Positions 26,238 to 35,081 of a stretch of 64,000 bases of DNA are shown piece by piece. The stretch spans positions 186,001 through 250,000 of the forward strand of contig NZ_JBPKBI010000008.1 in assembly GCF_051388935.1 (NCBI RefSeq), read 5' to 3'. The notes beneath the pieces are model-generated. The model was given only the letters and a program-made list of their open reading frames with translations, was not told where the DNA came from and ran no database searches. Source of the DNA: Yinghuangia sp035454725. GTDB taxonomy: Bacteria; Actinomycetota; Actinomycetes; Streptomycetales; Streptomycetaceae. Both the position numbers and the translations under genes were made by a program. Numbering within the stretch: the first letter of the stretch is position 1; each line of letters opens with the position of its first letter.

Positions 26238-27719
26238 TCAGTGCCCGCCCTGCCGTGCGTGCTTAGGGAGCAGGAAGCCGACCGCGAAGGCCACCACCGT
26301 CAGGACAAGGGCGATGAGCGCCGTCGTCGCGACCGCGTCGAGTGCCGACTGCTGGTGCAGATGCGCGCCGCCTTGGCTGAAGAACACCGTTCCGAAGACT
26401 GCCACGCCGAGCGCCGCCGCGAGCTGCTGCATCGACTCCAGGGAGCTGGACGCGGAGCCGACCTCCTCGTCCGCGACCTCACCCATGATGATGTCGAACA
26501 GCGGTACGAAGATCATGCCCATGCCGAGCCCGAAGACCAGGAACGGCCCGGCCATCGTCCAACTTCCCAGATCCGTCGACGCGTTGGCGAAGACCGCGTA
26601 CAGGCCCGCGATGCCCACGGCCATGATCGTCAGGCCGATGTGCAGGATCTTGCGGCCCAGCTTGCCCATCAGCGCGCCGCTCGCTCCCGAGCCGATGAAC
26701 GCGCCCACCGCCCACGGGGCCATCGTCAGGCTCGCCCGCATCGCGCTGAATCCCAGGCCGAACTGGAGGAACAGCCCGATCGCCATCGAGAGCCCGGTGA
26801 TCGTTCCGAAGAACACGATCACGAACAGCACACCCGAGCTGTACGAGCGCTTGGTGAACACACTCAGTTGCACGATCGGCGCCTTCACACCCAGCCGCGT
26901 CCGGCGCAGCGTGTACGCCACGAATCCGGCCAGCACCGCCACCGCGGCCGCGAGCATCCCGAACATCCAGGCGGGCCAACCCTTTTCCTGCCCCTGGACC
27001 AGCGGGTAGACCAGCATGAACATCCCCGCCCCGCCGATGGTCAGGCCCAGCAGGTCCAGCGACTTGTCGTGCGCCACCGGTGGCTTGGCCGGCAGCGCGA
27101 CACGGCCCGCCAGCAGGGCGAACAGGCCGATCGGGACATTGATCAGGAAGATCATGCGCCAGCCGGTCCCGAACAGGTCGGCGTCCACCAGCGTGCCGGC
27201 CACGATCGGGCCGAGGATCGTGGCGAGACCGATCGCGGGTCCGAACAGCGCGAAGGCCTTGCCGATCTCGTGCGGCGGGAACATGTCGCGGAGGAGCCCG
27301 AACCCTTGCGGGATCATGACCGCACCGGCGAGCCCCTGGAGAACACGCGCGGCGATCAGCGCCTCGGGCGACCACGCCACCGCACACAACACCGATGCCG
27401 TCACGAACGCGACGATGCCGATCGCCATCATCCGCTTGCGCCCGAAGATGTCACCGAGCCGGCCGCCGGTCAGCAGGCCCGCCGCGAGCGTGAGCGTGTA
27501 GGCGGCGGCGGTCCACTGTAGGGCGGAGTACGAGGCGCCGAGGTCGGCCTGGATCGCCGGAGCCGCGATGTTGACGATCGACGCGTCGAGCAGGTTCAAC
27601 AGCGTGGCGGCGAGGACCACGGTCAGCCCGAGCCACTTGCGGTCGTGGGACGGTGTCGCGGCACTCGGGGCTTCCGCGGCTGCGGCGGGCGCTGCCGCGG
27701 AGTCCAGGACTGCGCTCAT
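26238..27719 (-). CDS. DHA2-type MFS multidrug exporter
   Basis: 493 aa, about 14 predicted membrane helices. Typical motifs are LDASIVNIAAPAIQADLGAS, WTAAAYTLTLAAGLLTGGRL, GRKRMMAIG, and ARVLQGLAGAVMIPQGFGLL; motif C-like GPAIGLATILGPIVAGTLV follows. These belong to the EmrB/QacA drug:H+ antiporter group. It is divergent from a WYL-type regulator with a palindromic site between, so expression is probably controlled by that regulator. The exported compound is unknown. Confidence 0.92.
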   Translation of the reverse strand: MSAVLDSAAAPAAAAEAPSAATPSHDRKWLGLTVVLAATLLNLLDASIVNIAAPAIQADLGASYSALQWTAAAYTLTLAAGLLTGGRLGDIFGRKRMMAIGIVAFVTASVLCAVAWSPEALIAARVLQGLAGAVMIPQGFGLLRDMFPPHEIGKAFALFGPAIGLATILGPIVAGTLVDADLFGTGWRMIFLINVPIGLFALLAGRVALPAKPPVAHDKSLDLLGLTIGGAGMFMLVYPLVQGQEKGWPAWMFGMLAAAVAVLAGFVAYTLRRTRLGVKAPIVQLSVFTKRSYSSGVLFVIVFFGTITGLSMAIGLFLQFGLGFSAMRASLTMAPWAVGAFIGSGASGALMGKLGRKILHIGLTIMAVGIAGLYAVFANASTDLGSWTMAGPFLVFGLGMGMIFVPLFDIIMGEVADEEVGSASSSLESMQQLAAALGVAVFGTVFFSQGGAHLHQQSALDAVATTALIALVLTVVAFAVGFLLPKHARQGGH

Positions 27720-27838
27720 AAGACAAGTTCCTTCGGGGCGAAGCGTGCTGCGGAAAGGGTCAAGTCCCCGAGGTTCAAGGGGACTTGGAGAGGTCGGTGG
27801 CCACCGCTGCTCTCCACTGCCTGAACTCTAGGAGCCCA

Positions 27839-27859
27839 TTAGGCAAGATTCGTTCCTAA
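27839..27859. promoter_or_regulatory. Palindromic operator between exporter and WYL regulator
   Basis: TTAGGCAAG-AT-TCGTTCCTAA is an imperfect inverted repeat with perfect outer arms TTAGG and CCTAA. It lies 20 bp before the WYL start codon and about 120 bp before the exporter start codon. Confidence 0.55.
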
Positions 27860-27879
27860 AGAAAGGGCACCCTGGAAAC

Positions 27880-28839
27880 ATGTTGGAGACCTCGGCACGA
27901 CTTCTGCGTCTGCTCTCGTTGTTGCAGACCCACCGCGACTGGACCGGCACCGAACTCGCCGAACGGCTCGACGTCACCCCGCGCACCGTGCGCAACGACG
28001 TCGAGCGGCTGCGCAGCCTCGGCTATCCCGTCCACGCGACGCGCGGCGCGGCGGGCGGTTACCGCCTGGGCGCCGGGGCGTCGCTGCCCCCGCTGCTGCT
28101 CGACGACGAGGAAGCCGTCGCGGTCGCGGTCGGTCTGCGTACGGCGGCCGGCGGCACCGTCTCCGGAATCGAGGAGACCTCGTTGCGGGCGCTGGCCAAA
28201 CTCGAACAAGTCCTGCCGAACCACCTCAGGCGGCGGGTCAACGCCCTCCAGACGTACACCGTCCCTGTCCCGGGGCAGGAAGGCCCGCGCGTCGACGCGG
28301 ACGTGCTCACGACCATCGCCGCCGCGTGCCGCGACCACGAACGCCTCCGCTTCGACTACCGCGACCACTCCGGGGCGGCGACGCTGCGCAACGTGGAGCC
28401 GTACCGCATGGTGCACCGGGGGCGCCGCTGGTACCTCGTGGCGTGGGACACCCAGCGCGAGGACTGGCGCATCTTCCGCGTCGACCGGATCGCCCCGCGT
28501 ACGCCGAGCGGTCCGCGTTTCACGCCGCGTCCGCTTCCCGAGGAGGACATCGCGGAATACGTCTCCGCGCGTGTGTCCGTCGCACCTTGGCGCACCCGCG
28601 TCCGCGTGACCGTGCACGCGCCCGCCGCCGAGATCGCCGCCCGCGTACCGGCCTTCGCCGGCAGCGTCGAACCCGTGGACGAAGAAACGTGCGTCTTCAC
28701 CACCGGGTACGACAACCCCGAGACCATGGCCGCGTGGCTCGGTCTGCTGGGCGCCGACTTCTCGGTGCAGGACACCCCGGAAGTCATCCCGCACCTGCGC
28801 GAGTTGGCCGACCGCTTCGCGCGTGCGGCGGGCGACTGA
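27880..28839 (+). CDS. HTH-WYL transcriptional regulator
   Basis: 319 aa. It has an N-terminal winged HTH (LRLLSLLQTHRDWTGTELAE, RLDVTPRTVRNDVERLRSLG) and a WYL domain with WYLVAWDTQREDWRIFRVDR and the C-terminal LLGADFSVQDTPEVIPHLRE extension. WYL proteins sense ligands or nucleic acids. It is divergent from the DHA2 exporter and probably represses or activates it. The ATG is preceded by a weak GGAAAC. Confidence 0.92.
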   Translation: MLETSARLLRLLSLLQTHRDWTGTELAERLDVTPRTVRNDVERLRSLGYPVHATRGAAGGYRLGAGASLPPLLLDDEEAVAVAVGLRTAAGGTVSGIEETSLRALAKLEQVLPNHLRRRVNALQTYTVPVPGQEGPRVDADVLTTIAAACRDHERLRFDYRDHSGAATLRNVEPYRMVHRGRRWYLVAWDTQREDWRIFRVDRIAPRTPSGPRFTPRPLPEEDIAEYVSARVSVAPWRTRVRVTVHAPAAEIAARVPAFAGSVEPVDEETCVFTTGYDNPETMAAWLGLLGADFSVQDTPEVIPHLRELADRFARAAGD

Positions 28840-29112
28840 CCGCGGTTGCGCGCCTCCGGCGGGCAGCCGGGCTCCACCCACGCGGCAGTCGGCCCGTGCC
28901 GCGTGGGTGAAGCGGTGAGGTCGGCAGCGAGTCGCGCGAAGCCGGCCGACAAGTACGCGCGGCCGCGAACACGACGCCGCGGAGACGTCGCCGGCCGGCA
29001 CCGACCTCGTGCGGCTGCTCGCGGCGAACGCGGCGCAGGCCGGGGGAATGTCCGGCACGGGGTTGCGTCGTTGGGCGTTGGTGACAGGAGACACGCGAGG
29101 AAGGGCTCGTAC

Positions 29113-29370
29113 ATGCAGCGTCAGGCGACCGCGACCAAGGCCGGGGCCGGCGCCCCCGAGGACGGCGGCACGGAGGATCTGTTCCCGGCGTGGGGCCGGG
29201 TCGCCGGCTTCCTCGGCGTCATGGCGTCGGTGTTCGTGATGGCCCTTGTGATCGGACGGCTCACCGGACCGGAAGCCCCCGGCGCGGCCGGGCAGTCCAC
29301 GCCGGATGTCCGCCCCGCCGACACCGGCGCCACAAGCGCTCCGGACAACCGGCACGGGCACGGCCGCTGA
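29113..29370 (+). CDS. Small single-pass membrane protein
   Basis: 85 aa. One transmembrane helix is evident at about 27-50 (WGRVAGFLGVMASVFVMALV followed by IGRL). The N-terminal tail is Ala/Glu-rich and probably cytosolic; the C-terminal tail is Pro/Thr-rich and ends in HGHGR. The ATG follows GGAAGGG 10 nt upstream. No family was recognised. It is not clearly in an operon with neighbours. Confidence 0.6.
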   Translation: MQRQATATKAGAGAPEDGGTEDLFPAWGRVAGFLGVMASVFVMALVIGRLTGPEAPGAAGQSTPDVRPADTGATSAPDNRHGHGR

Positions 29371-29419
29371 GCGGGCACCGGCCGGGCGCGGACCGCCGTC
29401 CGCTGTCACCGGGCCTCGC

Positions 29420-29425
29420 TACCCT
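29420..29425 (+). promoter_or_regulatory. -10 box of a leaderless promoter
   Basis: TACCCT fits TANNNT and lies 8 nt before the GTG at 29434, which opens a 30-codon ORF. Confidence 0.4.
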
Positions 29426-29433
29426 CGAACGCC

Positions 29434-29526
29434 GTGACCACCGGCACCCACCATGCGACCGAAACCCCGGAGCAGGCAACGGACTTCGCGCCCGTAAGCC
29501 TGTGTTCCGCAGCGGCCCACCGATGA
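29434..29526 (+). CDS. Possible leaderless 30-codon upstream ORF
   Basis: GTG at 29434 opens 30 codons (start VTTGTHHATETPEQ) ending in TGA at 29524-29526. The stop overlaps the ATG of the next gene (ATGA), so ribosomes finishing it could reinitiate. Evidence is only the -10 box, the overlap and codon bias. It may serve as a coupling leader rather than a functional peptide. Confidence 0.35.
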   Translation: MTTGTHHATETPEQATDFAPVSLCSAAAHR

Positions 29527-30530
29527 CCGCGCCCCCCGCGCGGGCCCATCGCGCCGCCCTCGACCATGTGCTCGCGCTCATCGCCGGCTCCGAGACGGCC
29601 GAAACGCTCGTGCTGCGCGGGAGCATGACCTTGCCCGCGTGGCTCGGCGAGCGGGCGCGCGAGCCCGGCGATCTCGACTGGATCGTCCTGCCGCCACACG
29701 CGGTGCCGATCGATCCGCATGACCCGTACCCGTACGTCGACGGCCCCGAGGCCTTCCAGCACTGGCCCGAAGCCGTCGGCGGCGCGACCGCGTACGAGCT
29801 GTTCCGCGACGAGAACGAAGCCTTCGAGACCGGCGGCCTGCACCCGCGCATGCCGCCGGAGGGCACCCACTGGCTTCCCGATCCGGACACCGACCAGCCG
29901 GGCGATCCTTGGGTCGACGTCGTCCCGCTCGTACGCGAAAACCCCGTGGCATCGCACGGCGTGCGGTTCGACACGCAAGGCGCCCGTTTCGACAGCACAT
30001 GGGGCTACTACGCCTACGGCTCGGACGAACAGTCCCCCGGTGTAAGGCTGTTCCTTCCGTGGGAGGCGGACGGGACGCGGGGCGAGATCCAACTCGACTT
30101 CGCCCGCGACGAAAGGCTCCCCGAGGCACCCGTGTTCACCCTCGTCCCGCGCATCGACGGGCAGGAACCCACCCTCGTGCGCACCGTCAGCCCCGAGTTG
30201 TCCCTTGCGTGGAAACTGCTGTGGCTCCACACCGATTCCGGAAGGGACGACCGAGCGCGGGGCAAGGACCTCCACGACGCCGTGCTCCTTGCCGAGTCAC
30301 CCCGAGTGCATCTGCAACGCCGTTTGCTGGAACGGGTCTTCGCCCGAGCCGCGGTCACCTTCGATCCAGGGGACATACCCGGCTGGAACGTGGACTGGCA
30401 CGCGTTCCGAAACCGACACCCGCGTACTCGCGGGAGCGCCGACGACTGGCTCGACCGCCTTGTCCGGGCCGTGGGCCGTATCACGGACGCGGCCAAGGAC
30501 ACGGGCGAACCGCGCTCGCCCCACGGGTGA
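29523..30530 (+). CDS. AbiEii/AbiGii-like nucleotidyltransferase without a visible antitoxin
   Basis: 335 aa. The nucleotidyltransferase core is LVLRGSMTLPAW followed by PGDLDWIV (GS and DLD metal ligands), with a third acidic position in EIQLDFARDE. The C-terminal SLAWKLLWLH...RARGKDLHDAVLLAE matches the AbiEii K-L...R-x-KDL-D pattern. AbiEii toxins attach nucleotides to tRNA or other targets. Usually an AbiEi antitoxin precedes them; here the upstream gene is a small membrane protein and no antitoxin is seen. It could be a housekeeping enzyme of the same fold. Confidence 0.75.
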   Translation: MTAPPARAHRAALDHVLALIAGSETAETLVLRGSMTLPAWLGERAREPGDLDWIVLPPHAVPIDPHDPYPYVDGPEAFQHWPEAVGGATAYELFRDENEAFETGGLHPRMPPEGTHWLPDPDTDQPGDPWVDVVPLVRENPVASHGVRFDTQGARFDSTWGYYAYGSDEQSPGVRLFLPWEADGTRGEIQLDFARDERLPEAPVFTLVPRIDGQEPTLVRTVSPELSLAWKLLWLHTDSGRDDRARGKDLHDAVLLAESPRVHLQRRLLERVFARAAVTFDPGDIPGWNVDWHAFRNRHPRTRGSADDWLDRLVRAVGRITDAAKDTGEPRSPHG

Positions 30531-30662
30531 CCGCGGCCGAAAACAGTCGCTCCGCACTACCACGAATCCCCGCCGACAGTAGGGGAATCCGCATTCACGG
30601 TACAGATTCGCGCCGCTCCTGGATGCTCGTCGGTCAGCCGACGAGAACCACGGGAGGCCAAG

Positions 30663-31739
30663 GTGCGGCGCGCATCATGGATCATCAGCTCGGTATCAGT
30701 TCTGCTGGTCGCGGCAGGAGCCGTCAGCAAATTCGCCGTCTACCCCCAATTGCATCAGATGCCGGACGATCTGGACGGGAACATGGAGTTCCGGGGCGTC
30801 CTCACCGCCATGGACCCCCAGGCCGTACAGCGCGGGGACTTCGCCCAAGCGATCATCCGGGATCTCCCGGTGACCGCAGACCGCAACGTCAAGGCGGTGC
30901 ACACCTCGGGCTCGACGATCGTGCTCAACGACCGCACCGAGATCTACGGGCCGACGCGGCAGGTCGTCTCCACCACTGAGCACCAGTACGCACTTCACCG
31001 CGAGAACGCGCTGGAACGCCCCGCCCCCGAGGGCGTCAAGGCCGAACCGCACGGCGGCCTGACAGCGGCCTTCCCGCTCAGCCCGGAGAAGCGCGACTAC
31101 CCCTTCTGGGACGCGGAGACGCAGAAACCGGTCGATGCGAAGTACACCGGCACCGAAAAGCGCGAGGGCCGCACGGTGTACGTCTACACGATCACCGCCC
31201 AAGGGCCCCTGGCCGACCCGGTCCTGGTAAGCGCCCTGCCGACCGAGCTGCCCAAGGCCGCGCTCCAGGCCATCAACCCGTCCGCCGCACTGGCCGACGC
31301 ACCCGACATGGTGCCGCTCACCTACATCTCGACGACGCGGATGGTCGGGTACGTCGACTCCGAGACCGGCGTGGCCATCGCTCTCGAATCCGACAAGTCC
31401 GTCACCGCCCAGGCGCAAGGCGTCGAGGTGTTCCCGGTGGCCCAGGGCAAACTCACCACGACCGAGGCGTCCCAGAAGGACCTCGCCGACCAGGCGGCCA
31501 CCGCGGCGATGGCGTTCTGGCTCCTGTCCGATGCCGGACCGTACGGCGCGTGGGCCCTGGCCGCGCTGCTGATCCTGCTCGCCGTGTGGCTGGAATACCG
31601 CGGCCGCAGGGCCCAGGCCGCCGACGGGGCGACGCCGGTTCCGCAGCAGCGCGATGCGGCGGAACCCGAGCCGCGGACCGGCGAGACGGTCACCGCCGGC
31701 GCGACGCGGACCGAATCACCGGCCGAACAGCAGCCGTGA
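30663..31739 (+). CDS. DUF3068 (PorA-like) membrane-anchored protein
   Basis: 358 aa. It has an N-terminal membrane helix (IISSVSVLLVAAGAVSKFAV) and a C-terminal helix (GAWALAALLILLAVWLEYRG) enclosing a large extracytoplasmic domain. ALPTELPKAALQAINPSAAL and TYISTTRMVGYVDSETGVAI are typical of DUF3068. The C-terminal tail is cytosolic and Ala/Thr-rich. The GTG start lies behind GGGAGGCC. Function in the cell envelope is assumed from family. The stop codon lies inside the duplicated sequence flanking the single N, but the ORF is complete. Confidence 0.88.
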   Translation: MRRASWIISSVSVLLVAAGAVSKFAVYPQLHQMPDDLDGNMEFRGVLTAMDPQAVQRGDFAQAIIRDLPVTADRNVKAVHTSGSTIVLNDRTEIYGPTRQVVSTTEHQYALHRENALERPAPEGVKAEPHGGLTAAFPLSPEKRDYPFWDAETQKPVDAKYTGTEKREGRTVYVYTITAQGPLADPVLVSALPTELPKAALQAINPSAALADAPDMVPLTYISTTRMVGYVDSETGVAIALESDKSVTAQAQGVEVFPVAQGKLTTTEASQKDLADQAATAAMAFWLLSDAGPYGAWALAALLILLAVWLEYRGRRAQAADGATPVPQQRDAAEPEPRTGETVTAGATRTESPAEQQP

Positions 31740-31886
31740 CCACCGGTTCCCATCGCCGGCGCTGAACACCCGTGCGCGGGGGGNACCGGCGAGACGGTCA
31801 CCGCCGGCGCGACGCGGACCGAATCACCGGCCGAACAGCAGCCGTGACCACCGGTTCCCATCGCCGGCGCTGAACACCCGTGCGCG
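31677..31886. repeat. Identical 102-nt copies around a single N (assembly artefact)
   Basis: 31677-31778 and 31785-31886 are identical, separated by GGGGG and one N. This is what an unmerged contig overlap looks like, not a biological duplication. True distance between the DUF3068 and monooxygenase-like genes is probably about 108 bp shorter. Confidence 0.85.
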
Positions 31887-31996
31887 CGGGGCCCCGCGAA
31901 CTGCGGGCGCCCCGCGCGATGCGTGTGGGGGAGTGCCGGTCCTTGACCCCGCGGAGAGGACCGCGTCATGCCGGGCGACGACGCGCCCGAGTCCGT

Positions 31997-32287
31997 TCAG
32001 GTTCCCGGCCCCCAATAGTTGTGCGCCTCGGCGGTCGTCGGCGGGTTCTCCGGCCTCGGCAGGTCGAGTTCCGCGGCGATCGGCATCATGCGCTCCTGGA
32101 AGGCTTCCAGGGCCTCCCGCGATTCCCACAGGTCGGTCACCGTCACGCCGCCCCCGCTTTCCGCGACCGCGATGTGGGCGAGGCAGCCCGTGAAGAACTC
32201 CGGGCCCTCCTTCTGCATTCGGGCGTTGAGCGCGTCGTACTGCTCGGTGGTGACCGGCAGTTTGATCTGCATGAAGACGGCCATCAT
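31997..32287 (-). CDS. Small dimeric alpha/beta-barrel protein (ABM-like monooxygenase fold)
   Basis: 96 aa, starting MMAVFMQIKLPVTTEQYDAL. The pattern of a short beta strand, QYDALNARMQ helix, CLAHIAVAESGGGVTVTDLW and SREALEAFQERMMPI fits a single ABM-like ferredoxin-fold unit. Such proteins dimerise and act on small aromatics or detoxify. AAGGTC precedes the ATG. Substrate unknown. Confidence 0.7.
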   Translation of the reverse strand: MMAVFMQIKLPVTTEQYDALNARMQKEGPEFFTGCLAHIAVAESGGGVTVTDLWESREALEAFQERMMPIAAELDLPRPENPPTTAEAHNYWGPGT

Positions 32288-32498
32288 GACCTTCCTTGTG
32301 AATGGCTCCGCACAGCGGGTGGGCCGCGCGCCGCGGGCCCGACCGGCCCGGTGGGCCCTCCTCCCAATCTCCCCGCAGCCGGGGCGACCCGCAAACAGAG
32401 CCCGCCTGGCGTGAACACGCGCGCATCGGGCAGCGCGCGTACGTGCCGGCCGGCGACATTCAGGAGCGCGGGAACGCGGGAAACGAGGTCAAGCCGCG

Positions 32499-33407
32499 AT
32501 GAGTTCGAGCACGGAAGTCCGCGTGAGCGGCCACACAGTGCGCATCACGCGACCCGAGAAAGTCCTCTTCCCGCAGGACGGCATCACCAAGGCCGACCTC
32601 GTCGCCTACCACCGCGCTGTCGCCGCCCGCATGCTGCCGCATCTGCGCGGGCGTCCGCTGATGCTGGAGCGCTATCCGGACGGAATCGACCACCGGCCGC
32701 TCATGCAGAAGAACGCCCCGGACTACTTTCCCGACTGGATCGAGCGCGCCGAGGTGGGGAAAACCGGCGGCACCGTTGTGCACGCGCTCGCCGACAACGC
32801 CGCGGCGCTGGCCTACCTCGCCAACCAGGCTTCCGTGACCCTGCACCGCTGGCTGTCGAAAGCCGACCGGCCCGACCACCCCGACCGCATGGTGTTCGAC
32901 CTCGACCCGCCCGGCGACGACTTCCCGGTGGTCCGCGACGCGGCGTTCGCGCTCCGCGACCTCCTCGACGAGCTGGAGCTGCGTGCGACCGTGATGGCCA
33001 CGGGCTCACGCGGCCTGCACATCGCCGTCGCCCTCGACCGTCGCGCCGACTTCGACACCGTGCGGGCCTTCGCCCACGACACCGCCGAAGTTCTCGCGGC
33101 GCGGCATCCCGACACGCTCACCACCGCGCCGCGCAAGCAGGCCCGCGGCGGCCGGCTCTACCTCGACGTACAGCGCAACGCGTACGCGCAGACCGCGGTC
33201 GCGCCCTATGCCGTGCGTGCGCGGCCGGGGGCGCCCGTCGCGGCGCCGCTGTCCTGGGACGAGCTGAGCGACGCGGGGATGAACGCCCGGCGCTGGACGC
33301 TCGCGACCATCGGCGAACGCCTCGACGACGACCCTTGGGCGGACGCGCGGACGCGCGGCCACGGTCTCGGAGCCGCGCGCCGCCGGCTCGACGCCCTGCG
33401 CGACTGA
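32499..33407 (+). CDS. LigD-type polymerase domain protein (archaeo-eukaryotic primase)
   Basis: 302 aa stand-alone NHEJ polymerase. The catalytic metal pair is in MVFDLDPPGDD (near 131-139); VMATGSRGLHIAVAL supplies the SxGLH nucleotide-binding box, and PRKQARGGRLYLDVQRNAYA the third acidic residue. It fills DNA ends with nucleotides during non-homologous end joining and can add ribonucleotides. A phosphoesterase-domain gene follows on the same strand, 208 bp later. No Ku or ATP-dependent ligase gene is in the window. The ATG is placed 11 nt after GAGGTC. Confidence 0.93.
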   Translation: MSSSTEVRVSGHTVRITRPEKVLFPQDGITKADLVAYHRAVAARMLPHLRGRPLMLERYPDGIDHRPLMQKNAPDYFPDWIERAEVGKTGGTVVHALADNAAALAYLANQASVTLHRWLSKADRPDHPDRMVFDLDPPGDDFPVVRDAAFALRDLLDELELRATVMATGSRGLHIAVALDRRADFDTVRAFAHDTAEVLAARHPDTLTTAPRKQARGGRLYLDVQRNAYAQTAVAPYAVRARPGAPVAAPLSWDELSDAGMNARRWTLATIGERLDDDPWADARTRGHGLGAARRRLDALRD

Positions 33408-33615
33408 TGGGGCTTGTGTGGCTTGTGTGACTTTTTGTGACTGAAGCGATGTTTGTGCCAGACGTATCAGCTCCGGTGGCGGCGTCGCGGGCAAGGACCG
33501 GATCGCCGCGCGGGCCGACGGTTGCCGTGCCGGTCGACGGGTAGCCGCCCTGGCGATGTGGCCGCCGCGGCGATGTGGCCGCCGCCCAGTCCCGCATCGT
33601 CCCGGAGGAGTACCC

Positions 33616-34305
33616 GTGGCCTCGAAGGACTCGCACCGCACGACCGGACCGCGACACCGGTCGGCCCAGGACCACGACGGTCCGCTCGCCGATTACCGGC
33701 GCAAACGCGACTTCGACAAAACCGCCGAGCCGGAAGGCGCCCACGCCCCCGCCGAACCCGGCGAGGCCGCCCGTTTCGTCGTCCAGATCCACGATGCGAG
33801 CCGCATGCACTTCGACTTCCGCCTGGAGGTCGACGGCGTCCTCAAGTCATGGGCGGTGCCCAAGGGGCCGTCGCACGACCCGACCGAGAAGCGCCTCGCC
33901 GTGCCGACCGAGGACCATCCGCTGGACTACCACGACTTCGAGGGCATCATCGCCCAAGGTGAGTACGGCGGTGGCACCGTCATCGTGTGGGACCAGGGCA
34001 CGTACCGCAGCCTGGCGACCGACCGGCGCGGCAACGAGGTTCCCTTCGCCGAGGCGCTGGCGGCCGGACATGCTTCGTTCTGGATGGACGGCGCGAAACT
34101 GCACGGCGGATACGCGCTGACCCGCACCCGCGGCGGTGCGTTCGGCGACAACGAGACCTGGCTCCTGGTCAAGCGCAAGGACCGGCACGCCGACAAGACC
34201 GACGCCCCCGATCCGTGGCGCGCGAGATCCGTGCTGACCGGCAGAACTCTGCGCCAGGTGGCCGCCGAGTCAGCCGACGAGGCTTCCCGGGACGACGGAG
34301 ACTGA
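33616..34305 (+). CDS. LigD-type 3'-phosphoesterase domain protein
   Basis: 229 aa. The PE domain is shown by RFVVQIHDASRMHFDFRLEV, the histidine/aspartate metal site, LKSWAVPKGPSHDPTEKRLA, and EGIIAQGEYGGGTVIVWDQG; the C-terminal WMDGAKLHGGYALTRTRGG follows. The enzyme resects 3'-ribonucleotide or 3'-phosphate ends in NHEJ. GGAGGAG precedes the GTG at 33616. It is a separate gene from the polymerase, as in other streptomycetes. Confidence 0.92.
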   Translation: MASKDSHRTTGPRHRSAQDHDGPLADYRRKRDFDKTAEPEGAHAPAEPGEAARFVVQIHDASRMHFDFRLEVDGVLKSWAVPKGPSHDPTEKRLAVPTEDHPLDYHDFEGIIAQGEYGGGTVIVWDQGTYRSLATDRRGNEVPFAEALAAGHASFWMDGAKLHGGYALTRTRGGAFGDNETWLLVKRKDRHADKTDAPDPWRARSVLTGRTLRQVAAESADEASRDDGD

Positions 34306-34342
34306 CCGCGTGCGGTCCGGCAATCCGGAGGAGACGAGACCC

Positions 34343-34999
34343 ATGAGCACCGACGACAAGGAGACCGTCCGCGCCTTGCTGCGCGCGGCCGGGACCACGT
34401 ACGCGGAAGACGCCGGAATCCACCTCGCCGACAAACCCGCCCCGCTGTGGCGGCTGCTCGTCCTCGCCAATCTGCTCGCCACCCGCATCAAAGCCGCGAT
34501 CGCGGTCGCCGCCGCCCGCGAACTGTTCGCCGCAGGCGGCGGAACGCCCGCCGGGATGGCCGAACTCACGTGGCAGGAACGCGTGGACGCGCTGGGACGC
34601 GGCCACTACAAGCGCTACGACGAGGGCACCGCGACCCGCCTCGGCGCCTGCGCCGACCTGGTCCGTGAACGCTATCGCGGCGACCTGCGACGGCTCGGCG
34701 AAGCGTCCGGCCACGACCACGACCGCCTTGTGGAACTCCTCTGCGAATTCCCGGGAATCGGGCCGACCGCCGCCGATATCTTCTGCCGCGAGGTGCAGGC
34801 CGTGTGGCCGTGGCTGCGTCCCGCGCTCGACCGCAAGGCGCTCGACGCGGCCGGAGACCTGGGTCTGCCCGCCCGTGCGGACCAACTGGAACAACTGGTG
34901 AAGGGAGACGAACTCGCCGCGCTCGCCGCCGGGTTGGTCCGGGTCGGTCTCGACACCGGCCTTGCCGACAAGGTGCGCTCGGCAGCCGCCCACACCTGA
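34343..34999 (+). CDS. HhH-GPD / endonuclease III-like protein
   Basis: 218 aa. A helix-hairpin-helix sits near 130-150 (LLCEFPGIGPTAADIFCREV), preceded by LATRIKAAIAVAAARELFAA and YKRYDEGTATRLGACADLV. These match the endonuclease III/DNA glycosylase fold. The catalytic Lys/Asp pair and a FeS cluster are not obvious, so lyase activity is uncertain. The ATG follows GGAGGAGACG. It lies 37 bp after the phosphoesterase gene, forming a probable repair operon. Confidence 0.8.
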   Translation: MSTDDKETVRALLRAAGTTYAEDAGIHLADKPAPLWRLLVLANLLATRIKAAIAVAAARELFAAGGGTPAGMAELTWQERVDALGRGHYKRYDEGTATRLGACADLVRERYRGDLRRLGEASGHDHDRLVELLCEFPGIGPTAADIFCREVQAVWPWLRPALDRKALDAAGDLGLPARADQLEQLVKGDELAALAAGLVRVGLDTGLADKVRSAAAHT

Positions 35000-35081
35000 C
35001 GCCACCCGCGACGCCACCGCGTGACGGCGCTGCGTGACGTCACCCCACGACACAACCGCCGCGAAAGGTTCGGCTTTCGGC

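Noticed and set aside
31677..31886. Target-site duplication or tandem gene-end duplication
   Set aside because: Copies are identical and separated only by a single N, as expected for an assembly overlap.
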